This document shows, one piece after another, positions 27,124 to 39,626 of a stretch of 64,000 nucleotides of DNA. The DNA lies in NCBI RefSeq assembly GCF_013003985.1, contig NZ_CP053073.1, positions 434,001-498,000 on the forward strand, read 5' to 3'. The stretch's first letter is position 1, and the number at the start of each line of letters is the position of its first letter. A program made the position numbers and the translations under genes. The DNA comes from Usitatibacter palustris (GTDB lineage Bacteria > Pseudomonadota > Gammaproteobacteria > Burkholderiales > Usitatibacteraceae). Under the pieces are notes generated by a model. That model was not told where the DNA came from. It made no database searches and saw only the letters and a program-made list of their open reading frames with translations.

Positions 27124-28329
27124 ATGACTCAGTCGTCCGATCTCGCCGAAATCCGGCGCGGAACCAGCGAACTCCTGCTCGTGGAGGACCTCGAGCGGAA
27201 GCTGGCGCGCGGCAAGCCGCTGCGAGTGAAGGCTGGGTTCGACCCCACGGCACCGGATCTTCACCTGGGCCACACGGTCCTGCTCAACAAGATGCGCCAG
27301 TTCCAGGACATGGGGCACCACGTGATGTTCCTGATCGGCGATTTCACGGGAATGATCGGCGACCCGAGTGGGCGCAATGCGACGCGACCGCCCCTCACGC
27401 CCGAGCAGATCGCGGAGAACGCCGAGACATACAAGGCGCAGGTCTTCAAGGTTCTTGATCCCGCGAAGACCGAAGTCCTGTTCAACTCCGTCTGGAGCGA
27501 GAAGCTCGGCGCGGCAGGAATGATTCGCCTTGCGTCGAAGTACACGGTGGCACGCATGCTCGAGCGGGACGATTTCTCGCAGCGCTTCGCCGATCAACGC
27601 CCCATCTCGATCCACGAGTTCTTCTATCCATTGATGCAGGGATACGACTCGGTGGCGATGCGCGCGGATGTCGAACTGGGCGGAAACGACCAGAAGTTCA
27701 ACCTGCTCGTGGGACGCGAATTGCAGAAGGACTTTGGGCAGGAGCCACAGGTGATCCTCACGATGCCGCTGCTCGAGGGCATTGGCGGCACGGAGAAGAT
27801 GTCCAAGTCATTGGGCAACTATGTCGGGATCAACGAGCCGCCCGACGACATGTTCGGCAAGCTGATGTCGATCTCGGATGAGCTGATGTGGCGCTATGTC
27901 GAACTGCTCTCGTTCGAATCGCTTGCGACTATCCAATCCTGGAAGCGATCGGTGGGTGAGGGCGCCAATCCGCGGGACATCAAGGTGCGCTTCGCGCAGG
28001 AGATCGTTGCACGGTTCCATGATCGCGCGGCTGCCGAGGCGTCCTTGGCGAACTTCGAATCCCGTTTTCGCCATGGCGGCGTACCGGACGACCTTGAGGA
28101 ACAGTTCATCGACGCTCCAGGCGGCGATGCAACGCTTGTCCAGGTGCTCAAGTCATCGGGCGTGTGCCCGAGCACGTCGGAGGCCATCCGCATGATCGAG
28201 CAGGGGGGCGTCCGGGTGAATGGCGAGAAGGTGAGCGACAAGGCGCTGAAACTGCCGGTCGGAAGTACCTACGTCCTGCAGGTGGGCAAGCGCAAGTTCG
28301 CCCGCGTCACCCTGAAGCGGGCGGCATAG
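27124..28329 (+). CDS. tyrS: Tyrosyl-tRNA synthetase
   Basis: This 401-residue class I synthetase has the HIGH-like motif [10 protein letters not shown], the KMSKS signature in [14 protein letters not shown], the tyrosine pocket [13 protein letters not shown] with [10 protein letters not shown], and a C-terminal S4 domain (about 335-395, [18 protein letters not shown]). The spacing fits the TyrZ-like subgroup. The frame is open to 27037, but [13 protein letters not shown] at 27124 matches family N-termini. It immediately precedes the rRNA operon promoter. Confidence 0.95.
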   Translation: MTQSSDLAEIRRGTSELLLVEDLERKLARGKPLRVKAGFDPTAPDLHLGHTVLLNKMRQFQDMGHHVMFLIGDFTGMIGDPSGRNATRPPLTPEQIAENAETYKAQVFKVLDPAKTEVLFNSVWSEKLGAAGMIRLASKYTVARMLERDDFSQRFADQRPISIHEFFYPLMQGYDSVAMRADVELGGNDQKFNLLVGRELQKDFGQEPQVILTMPLLEGIGGTEKMSKSLGNYVGINEPPDDMFGKLMSISDELMWRYVELLSFESLATIQSWKRSVGEGANPRDIKVRFAQEIVARFHDRAAAEASLANFESRFRHGGVPDDLEEQFIDAPGGDATLVQVLKSSGVCPSTSEAIRMIEQGGVRVNGEKVSDKALKLPVGSTYVLQVGKRKFARVTLKRAA

Positions 28330-28355
28330 CCTTTGCCGGCAGTGCTATTCGGCTG

Positions 28356-28384
28356 TTGACCGAGGTCCCGAACCCGGCTAGAAT
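28356..28384 (+). promoter_or_regulatory. rRNA operon promoter
   Basis: TTGACC (28356-28361), 17 bases and TAGAAT (28379-28384) form a near-consensus sigma-70 promoter about 225 bases before 16S. The stretch 28330-28609 holds this promoter, a boxA site, a hairpin and no gene. Confidence 0.85.
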
Positions 28385-28436
28385 AGTCGGCTTCGTTGGT
28401 CGAGCTGGGGGTTTCATTCGCCCGGCTTGGTCGACA

Positions 28437-28449
28437 TGCTCTTTAACAA
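28437..28449 (+). promoter_or_regulatory. boxA antitermination site, 16S leader
   Basis: TGCTCTTTAACAA matches the bacterial rrn boxA, bound as RNA by NusB-S10 to prevent premature Rho termination. The same 13-mer recurs at 30538. Confidence 0.85.
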
Positions 28450-28565
28450 GTTACAGCCGATAGAGGTGGGTGTTGTGGGCGTTGTTGCGAGCCTGCTTCA
28501 CGTGGGTGCCTGTTATGGGTGCGAAGCGTGTTGTGGGGATCTCGGATAAAGCAATGCTTGCAGTG

Positions 28566-28596
28566 CTCACTTTTGAATCCAAGTGATTCGAGTGAG
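28566..28596 (+). promoter_or_regulatory. Leader hairpin just before 16S
   Basis: CTCACT/AGTGAG and inner GAATC/GATTC arms fold into a two-part stem ending 14 bases before the 16S start. It may assist pre-rRNA folding or processing. Confidence 0.4.
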
Positions 28597-28609
28597 TTTT
28601 AAATGGATT

Positions 28610-30150
<1,541 letters not shown>

Positions 30151-30236
30151 GAGAAGAGATTGTCGCCGCAGCGGTTTTACCTGCAGCGCCCACCATCTAT
30201 CGGTTGTTTCTTAGCGTGCGAGAGCGCCCAGGAATC

Positions 30237-30313
30237 GGGTCTGTAGCTCAGTTGGTTAGAGCACCGTCTTGATAAGGCGGGGGTCGATGGTTCGAATCCA
30301 TCCAGACCCACCA
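30237..30313 (+). tRNA. ileT: tRNA-Ile (GAT anticodon)
   Basis: A 77-base cloverleaf has acceptor arms GGGTCTG/CAGACCC, D-arm GCTC/GAGC, anticodon GAT at 30271-30273, T-arm GGTTCGAATCC and an encoded CCA. It sits in the 16S-23S spacer as usual. Confidence 0.97.
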
Positions 30314-30377
30314 ACTTTGCGTGGGGTCCTGGAGGGCGCGATCAAAAGAAGAAGAGGCGCTAGGGGAGGCGAGAAGC

Positions 30378-30453
30378 GGGGCTGTAGCTCAGTTGGGAGA
30401 GCACCTGCTTTGCAAGCAGGGGGTCGTCGGTTCGATCCCGTCCAGCTCCACCA
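30378..30453 (+). tRNA. alaT: tRNA-Ala (TGC anticodon)
   Basis: A 76-base cloverleaf has acceptor arms GGGGCTG/CAGCTCC, anticodon TGC at 30411-30413, T-loop GGTTCGATCC and encoded CCA. It follows tRNA-Ile by 64 bases in the rrn spacer. Confidence 0.97.
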
Positions 30454-30537
30454 GTTTTGTTCTGTGTTGAGGGTGCATCGGAGAGTGCGTGTATGCGCGT
30501 GCTCCTCGATGCTTCTTTATTGAAGTCATCGATCGGC

Positions 30538-30550
30538 TGCTCTTTAACAA
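30538..30550 (+). promoter_or_regulatory. boxA antitermination site, 23S leader
   Basis: TGCTCTTTAACAA is identical to the site at 28437. It lies in the 356-base spacer 30454-30809, which otherwise shows no gene. Confidence 0.85.
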
Positions 30551-30809
30551 TTCGGGATTAGAAGGTGGTGTGTTCGCGTGGTTCTTTTTGCGCGTGGATG
30601 CCCGTGGCAAGCGATTGCCTGGGATATCCGCTACAGCGTGCAAAGTGTTTAAGAACCGGGGCGCGATCACACGACTGGGTGATGTATTGCATGTTCATCA
30701 AACTCGTTTGTTTTGATGGACGCACAAGCGCGCGAGAGAACTATAGCTGCGTGGTGCGAGGAACTTTACCTCGGACCTGCTCCCCGCAAGGGGGGCGGCA
30801 AGGTTATAG

Positions 30810-33707
<2,898 letters not shown>

Positions 33708-33853
33708 ATAACCTTGCGAAAAGCTTGTGAGTCCTGCAACGCAAAACCAAGAACCAAAATGCAGGCAGCAATGCCTCGCCCAGCAACACCTTCTATCCAT
33801 CCCGAACATGAGCGCGTTGAGCTCAACACACCGACTCAACGAACTCGACAGAA

Positions 33854-33970
33854 TTCCTGGCGACCATAGCGCGTTGGCCCCACCCCTTCCCATCCCGAAC
33901 AGGTCCGTGAAACGACGCCGCGCCGATGATATTGCGGATTGCCCGTGAGAAAGTAGGTCATCGCCAGGGC
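33854..33970 (+). rRNA. rrf: 5S ribosomal RNA
   Basis: About 117 bases, with CCTGGCGACCATAGCG at the 5' side, the loop CCATCCCGAACAGG and the complementary TCGCCAGG at the 3' end. It lies 146 bases after 23S. Ends are approximate to within 2 bases. Confidence 0.93.
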
Positions 33971-33981
33971 CTTACAAACAG

Positions 33982-34022
33982 AAAGCCCGACTTCATTCAG
34001 AAGTCGGGCTTTTTGCTTTTTT
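33982..34022 (+). terminator. Rho-independent terminator of the rRNA operon
   Basis: AAAGCCCGACTT and AAGTCGGGCTTT form a 12-bp stem with a 7-base loop, followed by TTTTTGCTTTTTT. Confidence 0.95.
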
Positions 34023-34053
34023 GAGCGCCCCGAACATGCGCTCGCTGCCGAAA

Positions 34054-34413
34054 TCAGGCTGGCGGAGGACTTGGACTGAGCGGCCGCACTTCGCAGTAGC
34101 CTTCCTTCGCAGCCGGGCACTTTCCGGCCCATTTCACGGCTTCGTCGAGATTGGCGACGTCGATGAGGTAATAACCCCCCAGCTGTTCCTTCGTCTCGGC
34201 GTAGGGGCCGTCGGTCGCGCGCATCTTTCCGCCGCGGGCGGTCACGGTCGTGGCGGTCGATACGGGCTTCAACTCCGAGCCGCCGCGAAGGACGCCGGCG
34301 GAGACAAGCTCCTGCGTGTACGCCATGTACTCGCCGTAGGCCGCGTTGAGCTGGGACTCATCCATGCGGGCCCAGGCGCCTTCGTCGCCGTAGATCAGGA
34401 TCATGTATTCCAT
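34054..34413 (-). CDS. YCII/YciI-related domain protein
   Basis: This 119-residue ferredoxin-like-fold protein of the YCII-related (DGPF) family begins MEYMILIYGDEGAW and contains the signature ATDGPYAETKEQLGGYYLIDV. Such proteins often lie beside ECF sigma factors, but none is here. The function is unknown beyond a proposed small-molecule or redox role. AAGGAG precedes the ATG at 34413. It is transcribed away from the CHASE2 operon and converges on the rrn terminator. The Pro-rich tail (PLSPSPPPA) is probably disordered. Confidence 0.85.
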   Translation of the reverse strand: MEYMILIYGDEGAWARMDESQLNAAYGEYMAYTQELVSAGVLRGGSELKPVSTATTVTARGGKMRATDGPYAETKEQLGGYYLIDVANLDEAVKWAGKCPAAKEGYCEVRPLSPSPPPA

Positions 34414-34478
34414 GTCGTTCTCCTTGTAGCCCGGGGTGGGCCCTAGCTAGACGAATGGCGGCTCCCCGAATCGACACT

Positions 34479-34484
34479 TAGAAT
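34479..34484 (+). promoter_or_regulatory. Possible -10 of the CHASE2-FecR-caspase operon
   Basis: TAGAAT would start transcription near 34491, upstream of the strong Shine-Dalgarno at 34515. The first three bases are also an in-frame TAG, so translation of the cyclase must begin after this point. Confidence 0.4.
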
Positions 34485-34514
34485 AGCCTCAAAAATCGCG
34501 ACCTCATTCCGCCC

Positions 34515-34523
34515 GGAGGGGAT
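34515..34523 (+). promoter_or_regulatory. Extended Shine-Dalgarno before a non-canonical start
   Basis: GGAGGGGAT matches the complement of the 16S 3' end (GGAGGTGAT) at 8 of 9 positions. It is followed directly by ATC (34524), in frame with the cyclase. No ATG, GTG or TTG lies in that frame between the TAG at 34479 and ATG 34725. Confidence 0.6.
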
Positions 34524-36440
34524 ATCGCAACCGAGCGCACGACGTACTCTGCCGCACTGGCCGCCCGGCTCGCCCGATTCGGGGGTCGCCTGCGCTCGTC
34601 GCCGCGGCTGAAGGGCGGGTTCCTGTTCTGCCTCGTCGCGCTCATCGCGATCGCCGCCGCGACGATTCCGCGCCCGGCCGAATCGCTCTTCGCCGACGGC
34701 GAGCGCCTCGCATTCGATGCGCAGATGCGGCTCCTGCGCGAGTACTTCCCGCGACCCATCGCCGACGACGTGGTCCTGATCGGCACCGACGACGAAACCG
34801 AGCAGGTTTTCACCGAGCCCATCGCGCTGTGGCATCGCCACTTTGCGCGCGTATTCCATGGACTTGCGAAGGCGCGGCCCGCCGCGGTCGGCGTCGACGT
34901 CGTCCTTCCCGAGCGATCCTTCGACGCGATCATGCCGGGGATCGATCGGGCGTTGATGCGCGGCCTCTTCGACATCAAGCGCTCGACAGTGCTGGTCTAC
35001 GTCCAGGGGGTGAACAGCACGGGCGAACTTGTACCGGTGCAGGAGAATTTCCGTGGCATCGTCGGGCCGGAGAACCTGGGTATCGACCGGCAATTCAACG
35101 ACCCGGACTCGGTCTCGCGGCGCTTCAGCGAGCGCGAGCTGGCTGCGTCGTCGGGAGCCGTGCCGACGCTTGCGGGACAGATCCTGCGCGGGTTGGGTCG
35201 GCCCGTGGAGGAGGGCTACATCGACTTCAGCGTTGGGCATCCCCTCGTACGCTACATACCCATCCAGCAAGTCGCGGAGTGGAGCGATGCGGGCGACGAA
35301 GCAAAATTGAAAGCGGCCTTCGGCGGGCGCATCGTGCTCATCGGCAGTCTCATCGGGACCACGGATCGCTGGATTTTTCCCGTGAAGCTGATCGAACTAC
35401 CGGACGAAGCGAAGCGATCCGCGCAGATCACGGAAGCAGCGCGCCGGCTGCAATTGAGCCAGCCCGGCGTCGTGATCCACCTGCAGGTTCTGCGAAGCCA
35501 CCTGGCCAACGGGCTGCTGAAACCGGTACCCGAGTGGATTCGCTGGATCCTCTGCGCGGTTGCCGCGCTGGCCGTGCTCATCCATTGGCGGCCGAGGACG
35601 GTCGCGCTCGCGTTCGTCGGAATCCCGCTGGCCCTGCTCGCAGCAAGCATGGCCACGGTTCGCAGCGCGCAGGTGCTGTTGCCCATCGCATCGGTGGTGC
35701 TGTGTTTCTGGACCGCGCTGGTCGCGCGAGGCATCTTCGACGCGGCCGAGGCCGTGGTGGAGCGGTTGCGCCTGCAGCGCTCCTTTGCGGGCCAGGTGAG
35801 CCCGGCCGTGATGAAGGAAATGCTTCACGGAGACCTCGCTCCCGGATTGAGCGGCCAGCTCGCGGACATCTGCGTCCTCTTCAGCGATGTGCGGGATTTC
35901 ACAACGCTCTCCGAGAAGATGCCCCCCCAGATCGTGACGACTGTTCTGCAGCGCTACTTCGACCGCATGGTGCACGCTGTGCATCGATACGATGGAACGG
36001 TCGACAAGTTCATCGGCGACGGCATGATGGTGCTCTTCGGGGCGCCGCGAAAATCGCCCGATCCGTGCGGCGACGCGGTGCAGTGCGCGCTCGCGATGAT
36101 GGCCGAGCTCGACGCATTGAATGTCGAGTTCGAGCGCGATGGACTGCCGACGCTCTCCATAGGAATCGGCGTAAACTACGGCTCGGTCACGGTCGGAAAT
36201 ATCGGGTCGTCGGAGCGGCACAATTACTCGGCGATCGGCGACGCAGTGAACGTCGCCGCACGAATTGAAGGACTCACGAAAGAGCTCGGCCGCAAGATCC
36301 TCATCACCGAGTCCGTCGTGAGCAGGATAGAACCCGAACGATTCCACTTCGATCCGCTGGGCACGCATGGCGTGAAAGGCCACAGCCCGGTGAAGGTCTG
36401 GGGAATTCGCACGATGCGGGTGGCGCCGGCAGCAGCCTGA
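34524..36440 (+). CDS. CHASE2-domain class III adenylate cyclase
   Basis: From ATC 34524 this is a 638-residue membrane sensor; the first canonical start, ATG 34725, gives 571 residues. In order: a transmembrane helix encoded at 34614-34667 (GGFLFCLVALIAIAAATIP), a periplasmic CHASE2 domain (about 55-320, with VVLIGTDDETEQV and GRIVLIGSLIGTTDRW), three helices (34-36 kb region: WILCAVAALAVLIHW, VALAFVGIPLALLAASMATV, LLPIASVVLCFWTALVA) and a cytoplasmic cyclase. The cyclase has metal Asps in FSDVRDFT and KFIGDGMM, the adenine-selecting Lys/Asp pair (DKFIGDG, AIGDAVN) and transition-state Asn/Arg (NVAARIEG), so it should make cAMP. ATG 34725 would remove helix 1 and the start of CHASE2. It leads the operon with FecR-like and caspase genes. 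Confidence 0.85.
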   Translation: MATERTTYSAALAARLARFGGRLRSSPRLKGGFLFCLVALIAIAAATIPRPAESLFADGERLAFDAQMRLLREYFPRPIADDVVLIGTDDETEQVFTEPIALWHRHFARVFHGLAKARPAAVGVDVVLPERSFDAIMPGIDRALMRGLFDIKRSTVLVYVQGVNSTGELVPVQENFRGIVGPENLGIDRQFNDPDSVSRRFSERELAASSGAVPTLAGQILRGLGRPVEEGYIDFSVGHPLVRYIPIQQVAEWSDAGDEAKLKAAFGGRIVLIGSLIGTTDRWIFPVKLIELPDEAKRSAQITEAARRLQLSQPGVVIHLQVLRSHLANGLLKPVPEWIRWILCAVAALAVLIHWRPRTVALAFVGIPLALLAASMATVRSAQVLLPIASVVLCFWTALVARGIFDAAEAVVERLRLQRSFAGQVSPAVMKEMLHGDLAPGLSGQLADICVLFSDVRDFTTLSEKMPPQIVTTVLQRYFDRMVHAVHRYDGTVDKFIGDGMMVLFGAPRKSPDPCGDAVQCALAMMAELDALNVEFERDGLPTLSIGIGVNYGSVTVGNIGSSERHNYSAIGDAVNVAARIEGLTKELGRKILITESVVSRIEPERFHFDPLGTHGVKGHSPVKVWGIRTMRVAPAAA

Positions 36441-36454
36441 AAGCGGAGGTCGAC

Positions 36455-37285
36455 ATGAGAACGATCCAGCGCGTAATTCTCCTCATCGCAGCATTCGCCG
36501 CCTCGGCGGCCCTCGCGTCCGAAGGAATCGCATTCCTCACGAACGTGAAGGGCGAAGTCGCCGTGGACGCGAACACTCGCCCCGCGGTCCTGGCAGAGCT
36601 CACGCGCGGCCAGAAGATCATCCTCGGCAAGGACGCGCACGCGGCGGTGATGTTCATCGCCACCGGCAAGGAGTACGTGCTGCGCGGCCCGGCTGACTAC
36701 GTCGTGAAGGACACGGAGATCTCCGCCTCGAGCGGCGTGCCGCCTGTTACGCGCAACACGGAATGGCGCGCGAGCAACAAGGTGTTGGTCCAGGTGGCGC
36801 AGACCTCCGCGGCGAGCGTGCGCATGCGCTCCATTCCACCGCCGAAGGTCGAGCCCGCCGCGCGCCTCATCTATCCGACCGCCGGCAACATCGCGACCCT
36901 CCAGCCAACGCTGAAGTGGGCCTCGCCCGATCCGCAGGCGGAAGTGTCGCTGTCGGTCGTCGGCGTCGAGAAGCCCGTGCTGAATGCCAAGGCGCAGGGC
37001 AACGCCTACAAGGTGCCCGCCAAGCTCAAGCCCGATGCCGAGTACACCTGGGTCGTGAGCACGGCCTCCGGTGAGGTCGGCAGCGGCAAATTCCACACGC
37101 TCCCGTCCGAAGCGGTCCAGAGGATCGAGAAGCGCCGCCCCTCCGACAAGGCCGACTTCTCCGACCGGCTCCTGTTCGCGTTGTTGCTGCAGGAGATGGG
37201 CGCCACGCAGGAGGCTCGCGAGGCCTGGGCGAAGCTTGCCCAGGAGCGCACCGACCTCCCCGAGCTCGGCGCCCTCGCCCGATAG
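36455..37285 (+). CDS. Secreted FecR-like domain protein
   Basis: This 276-residue protein has signal peptide MRTIQRVILLIAAFAASAALA. A FecR-like beta domain follows (about 25-115; IAFLTNVKGEVAVD, LTRGQKIILGKDAHAAVMFI, GKEYVLRGPADYVV), then a fibronectin-like segment (about 140-220; PTAGNIATLQPTLKWASPD to SGKFHTLP) and a C-terminal helical, TPR-like tail. FecR domains relay envelope signals; similar FecR proteins often neighbour CHASE2 cyclases. It would act in the periplasm, possibly as a ligand or partner for CHASE2. GGAGG sits 6 bases before the ATG, and the gene is 14 bases after the cyclase. Confidence 0.8.
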   Translation: MRTIQRVILLIAAFAASAALASEGIAFLTNVKGEVAVDANTRPAVLAELTRGQKIILGKDAHAAVMFIATGKEYVLRGPADYVVKDTEISASSGVPPVTRNTEWRASNKVLVQVAQTSAASVRMRSIPPPKVEPAARLIYPTAGNIATLQPTLKWASPDPQAEVSLSVVGVEKPVLNAKAQGNAYKVPAKLKPDAEYTWVVSTASGEVGSGKFHTLPSEAVQRIEKRRPSDKADFSDRLLFALLLQEMGATQEAREAWAKLAQERTDLPELGALAR

Positions 37286-37305
37286 CCTCTCCCGCCGAAG
37301 CCCTC

Positions 37306-37330
37306 CATGAGCGATAATTTTTCGCTCATG
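37306..37330 (+). promoter_or_regulatory. Inverted repeat enclosing both possible start codons of the caspase gene
   Basis: CATGAGCGA (37306-37314) and TCGCTCATG (37322-37330) are perfect 9-base arms around TAATTTT. The two ATGs (37307 and 37328) lie one in each arm. In mRNA this stem would hide both starts and could control translation; in DNA it could be an operator. Confidence 0.55.
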
Positions 37331-39319
37331 AACGCTTTTTCCAATCGCCTCCTCGCGCTTGCCTGCGCGATGCTCGTCTCGGTGGCCTCGGCCTCCGACC
37401 GGGTGGCGCTGCTCATCGGCAACAACAACTACGCGGCCGCCCCGCTGCGTAATGCCGTCAACGATGCCCGCGATCTTTCGGAAGCGTTGAAGGAGCTGGG
37501 CTTCAAGGTGATCGTCCGGGAGAACACGACGCGCAAGGACATGGTCGATGCCATCCGCGAATTCGGCGCGGCGCTCGATGGCGCGAACACCGCGCTGTTT
37601 TTCTACGCCGGCCACGCGATGCAGTTCAAGGACCGCAACTACCTCGTCCCGATCGACGCCGCGATGGGCAGCGAGGAAGACGTGACATTCTTCTCGGTGG
37701 AGATCGGCCAGATCTTCGACCGCATGGATCGCGCAAAGACACGATTCAACTTCCTGGTCCTCGACGCGTGCCGCGACAACCCGTTCGCCGCGAGCTTCAA
37801 GGTGACGAGCTCGGGCCTCGCGCAGATGAGCTCGCCTTCGGGAACGTTGATCGCGTATGCCACGGCACCGGGTTCGGTTGCCGCGGATGGCTTCGGGCGC
37901 AATGGCATCTACACCAAGCACATCCTCCAGAACATCAAGGTCCCCGACCTTCCCGTCGAGATCATGTTCAAGCGCGTGCGCGAAAGCGTGGAGCGCGAGA
38001 CGAAGAAGCAGCAGACGCCGTGGGACTCGTCTTCGCTCAAGGGCGACTTCGCCTTCAACTCCACGGGACGCGCGAGTGGCGGTTCGGCCGTTGCGTCTGG
38101 GCCCAGCGCCGACAGCCAGTTGCAGATCGAGCGCGAGTTCTGGATCAGCGTTCGCGACTCCACGCGTGCCGACGACATCCAGGCGTATCTCGACAAGTAT
38201 CCGAGCGGCAACTTCTCGCCGCTCGCGCGCAATCGCCTCAATGCGCTGCTCCGTCCGGGCGTTGTCGCGGCGGCACCTGCGAGCGCGGCTCCCGCGTCGG
38301 CATCGCCTCCGGCTTCACCCGCGGCAACAGTTCCCGCGACGACCGCGCCCGCGCAGGCAGTGGAACCAAAGCCCGCGACGCAACGCGCCGAAACTGTGAA
38401 GGACGTCGCGAAGGCTGAGGCGAAACCCGAAGTCGTGGCCGCCGCACCCGCAAGCACCGCAGCCACCGCGCCTTCGCGGTCGGCCGCGATCACGGCGCCG
38501 GCAATGCCCACGCCCAAGCCGCCCGAGCAACCGGGCCGGGAAATCGCGCCGGGCGTTCGCGAGATCGAATTCTCCGATGGCTCGATCTATCGCGGCGGCA
38601 TGCGCGGCACGGCGCTGCACGGCAAGGGCGAGTACGTCTCGAAGGCCTTCCAGTACCAGGGCGAGTTCAAGGAAGGCCAGAAGCACGGCGCGGGTCTCTA
38701 CAACTGGGAGAACGGCGATCGCTACGAAGGCGAGTTCATCGACGATCGCCCGAGCGGCAAGGGAAAGTACAAGTTTTCGAACGGCGACGCGTACGAAGGA
38801 GATGTGCTCAACGGCGTGATCGTCGGCCGCGGAACCTACGTCTCGAAGAACGGCGACACGTTCGAAGGCTCGTTTACCGACGGAAGGCCCAATGGCACCG
38901 GCGTCTATCGCTTCGCGACGGGCGACCGCTACGAAGGCGAGATGGTCCTCGGCAAGCTCCAGGGCCGCGGCCGCTACTTCACCAGGGACGGCGACCGCAT
39001 CGAGGCTCCCTTCGTAGACGGCAAGCCGCAGGGCAAGGGCAACTACCACTTCTCGAACAAGGACCGCTATGAAGGCGACATCAACGGCGGCGTGCTCTCC
39101 GGTGACGGCGCGTACTACTACTCGAGCGGCGCAAAGTACGAAGGACAGGTGAAGGAAGGCCGTCCGCAGGGCAAGGGCGTCTTCTGGTTCACCGACGGCT
39201 CGCGCTTCGAAGGCGAGTTCGACAACGGGCTCGCCCGCGCCAAGGGCGAGATCATTCGCGCCGACGGAACACGGGCCCCGGGGGAGATTGTCGAAGGGAA
39301 TGCCAAAGTCTTGAATTAA
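37307..39319 (+). CDS. Secreted caspase-like (C14) protease with MORN repeats
   Basis: This 670-residue protein has a signal peptide (about 1-29, ending SVASA), a caspase-like domain (about 31-255) with the catalytic His103 in FFYAGHAMQ and Cys155 in LVLDACRDNPF, and a short helical motif typical after bacterial caspases (DDIQAYLDKYPSGNFSPLA). A Pro/Ala-rich linker (about 320-415) leads to about ten 23-residue MORN repeats (424-655; for example DRYEGEFIDDRPSGKGKY). Both catalytic residues are present, so it should be an active Arg/Lys-type orthocaspase in the periplasm or on the outer membrane. MORN repeats often bind lipid or act as rulers. ATG 37328 is an alternative start. It is the last gene of the CHASE2 operon, 21 bases after the FecR-like gene. 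Confidence 0.85.
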   Translation: MSDNFSLMNAFSNRLLALACAMLVSVASASDRVALLIGNNNYAAAPLRNAVNDARDLSEALKELGFKVIVRENTTRKDMVDAIREFGAALDGANTALFFYAGHAMQFKDRNYLVPIDAAMGSEEDVTFFSVEIGQIFDRMDRAKTRFNFLVLDACRDNPFAASFKVTSSGLAQMSSPSGTLIAYATAPGSVAADGFGRNGIYTKHILQNIKVPDLPVEIMFKRVRESVERETKKQQTPWDSSSLKGDFAFNSTGRASGGSAVASGPSADSQLQIEREFWISVRDSTRADDIQAYLDKYPSGNFSPLARNRLNALLRPGVVAAAPASAAPASASPPASPAATVPATTAPAQAVEPKPATQRAETVKDVAKAEAKPEVVAAAPASTAATAPSRSAAITAPAMPTPKPPEQPGREIAPGVREIEFSDGSIYRGGMRGTALHGKGEYVSKAFQYQGEFKEGQKHGAGLYNWENGDRYEGEFIDDRPSGKGKYKFSNGDAYEGDVLNGVIVGRGTYVSKNGDTFEGSFTDGRPNGTGVYRFATGDRYEGEMVLGKLQGRGRYFTRDGDRIEAPFVDGKPQGKGNYHFSNKDRYEGDINGGVLSGDGAYYYSSGAKYEGQVKEGRPQGKGVFWFTDGSRFEGEFDNGLARAKGEIIRADGTRAPGEIVEGNAKVLN

Positions 39320-39322
39320 CGG

Positions 39323-39328
39323 TATAAT
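39323..39328 (+). promoter_or_regulatory. -10 element of the 42-residue protein gene
   Basis: A perfect TATAAT lies 4 bases after the caspase stop and 27 bases before the small ORF. No matching -35 is seen at 16-18 bases. Confidence 0.55.
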
Positions 39329-39355
39329 TCCGTCTCAAGAACTTGGGAGTCTGAA

Positions 39356-39484
39356 ATGGCCGAACGCAAACGCACCCGCCGCAACACCCTCGAGCGCCGC
39401 TGCCTTCCGAAGGCGTTCAAGCGCCTTTTCCACGGCGCGCCGAAGTCCATCTTCAAGATGCTCGAGGCGATCAAGAAGAACTGA
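39356..39484 (+). CDS. Small basic 42-residue protein, unknown
   Basis: ATG 39356 encodes a protein with 14 Lys/Arg residues among 42. It begins MAERKRTRRNTLERRCLPKA and ends FKMLEAIKKN, predicted as two amphipathic basic helices around a single Cys and HGAPK. The Shine-Dalgarno GGGAG is well placed, a TATAAT lies upstream and a strong terminator follows 18 bases after the stop, so this is a complete transcription unit. The composition suggests nucleic-acid or ribosome binding. I do not recognise the family. Confidence 0.7.
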   Translation: MAERKRTRRNTLERRCLPKAFKRLFHGAPKSIFKMLEAIKKN

Positions 39485-39502
39485 TCGCTTTTACGCGCAT
39501 CG

Positions 39503-39535
39503 AAAAAAACGGCCGCCTCGCGCGGCCTTTTTTTT
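39503..39535 (+). terminator. Rho-independent terminator after the small basic protein gene
   Basis: GGCCGC-CTCGC-GCGGCC is flanked by an A-run upstream and eight Ts downstream. Confidence 0.9.
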
Positions 39536-39626
39536 CGCCCTCCGCAAACGCAAGAATTGCTTACAACGACGCCGGGATAAAACGGGAATCGCCGCGGGTC
39601 GAACGTCTGTTCACACAGGCGCGACC

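Noticed and set aside
34455..34481. ATG 34455 as the start of the CHASE2 cyclase
   Set aside because: It is in frame but ends at TAG 34479 after eight codons; readthrough would be needed, and a better Shine-Dalgarno lies downstream.
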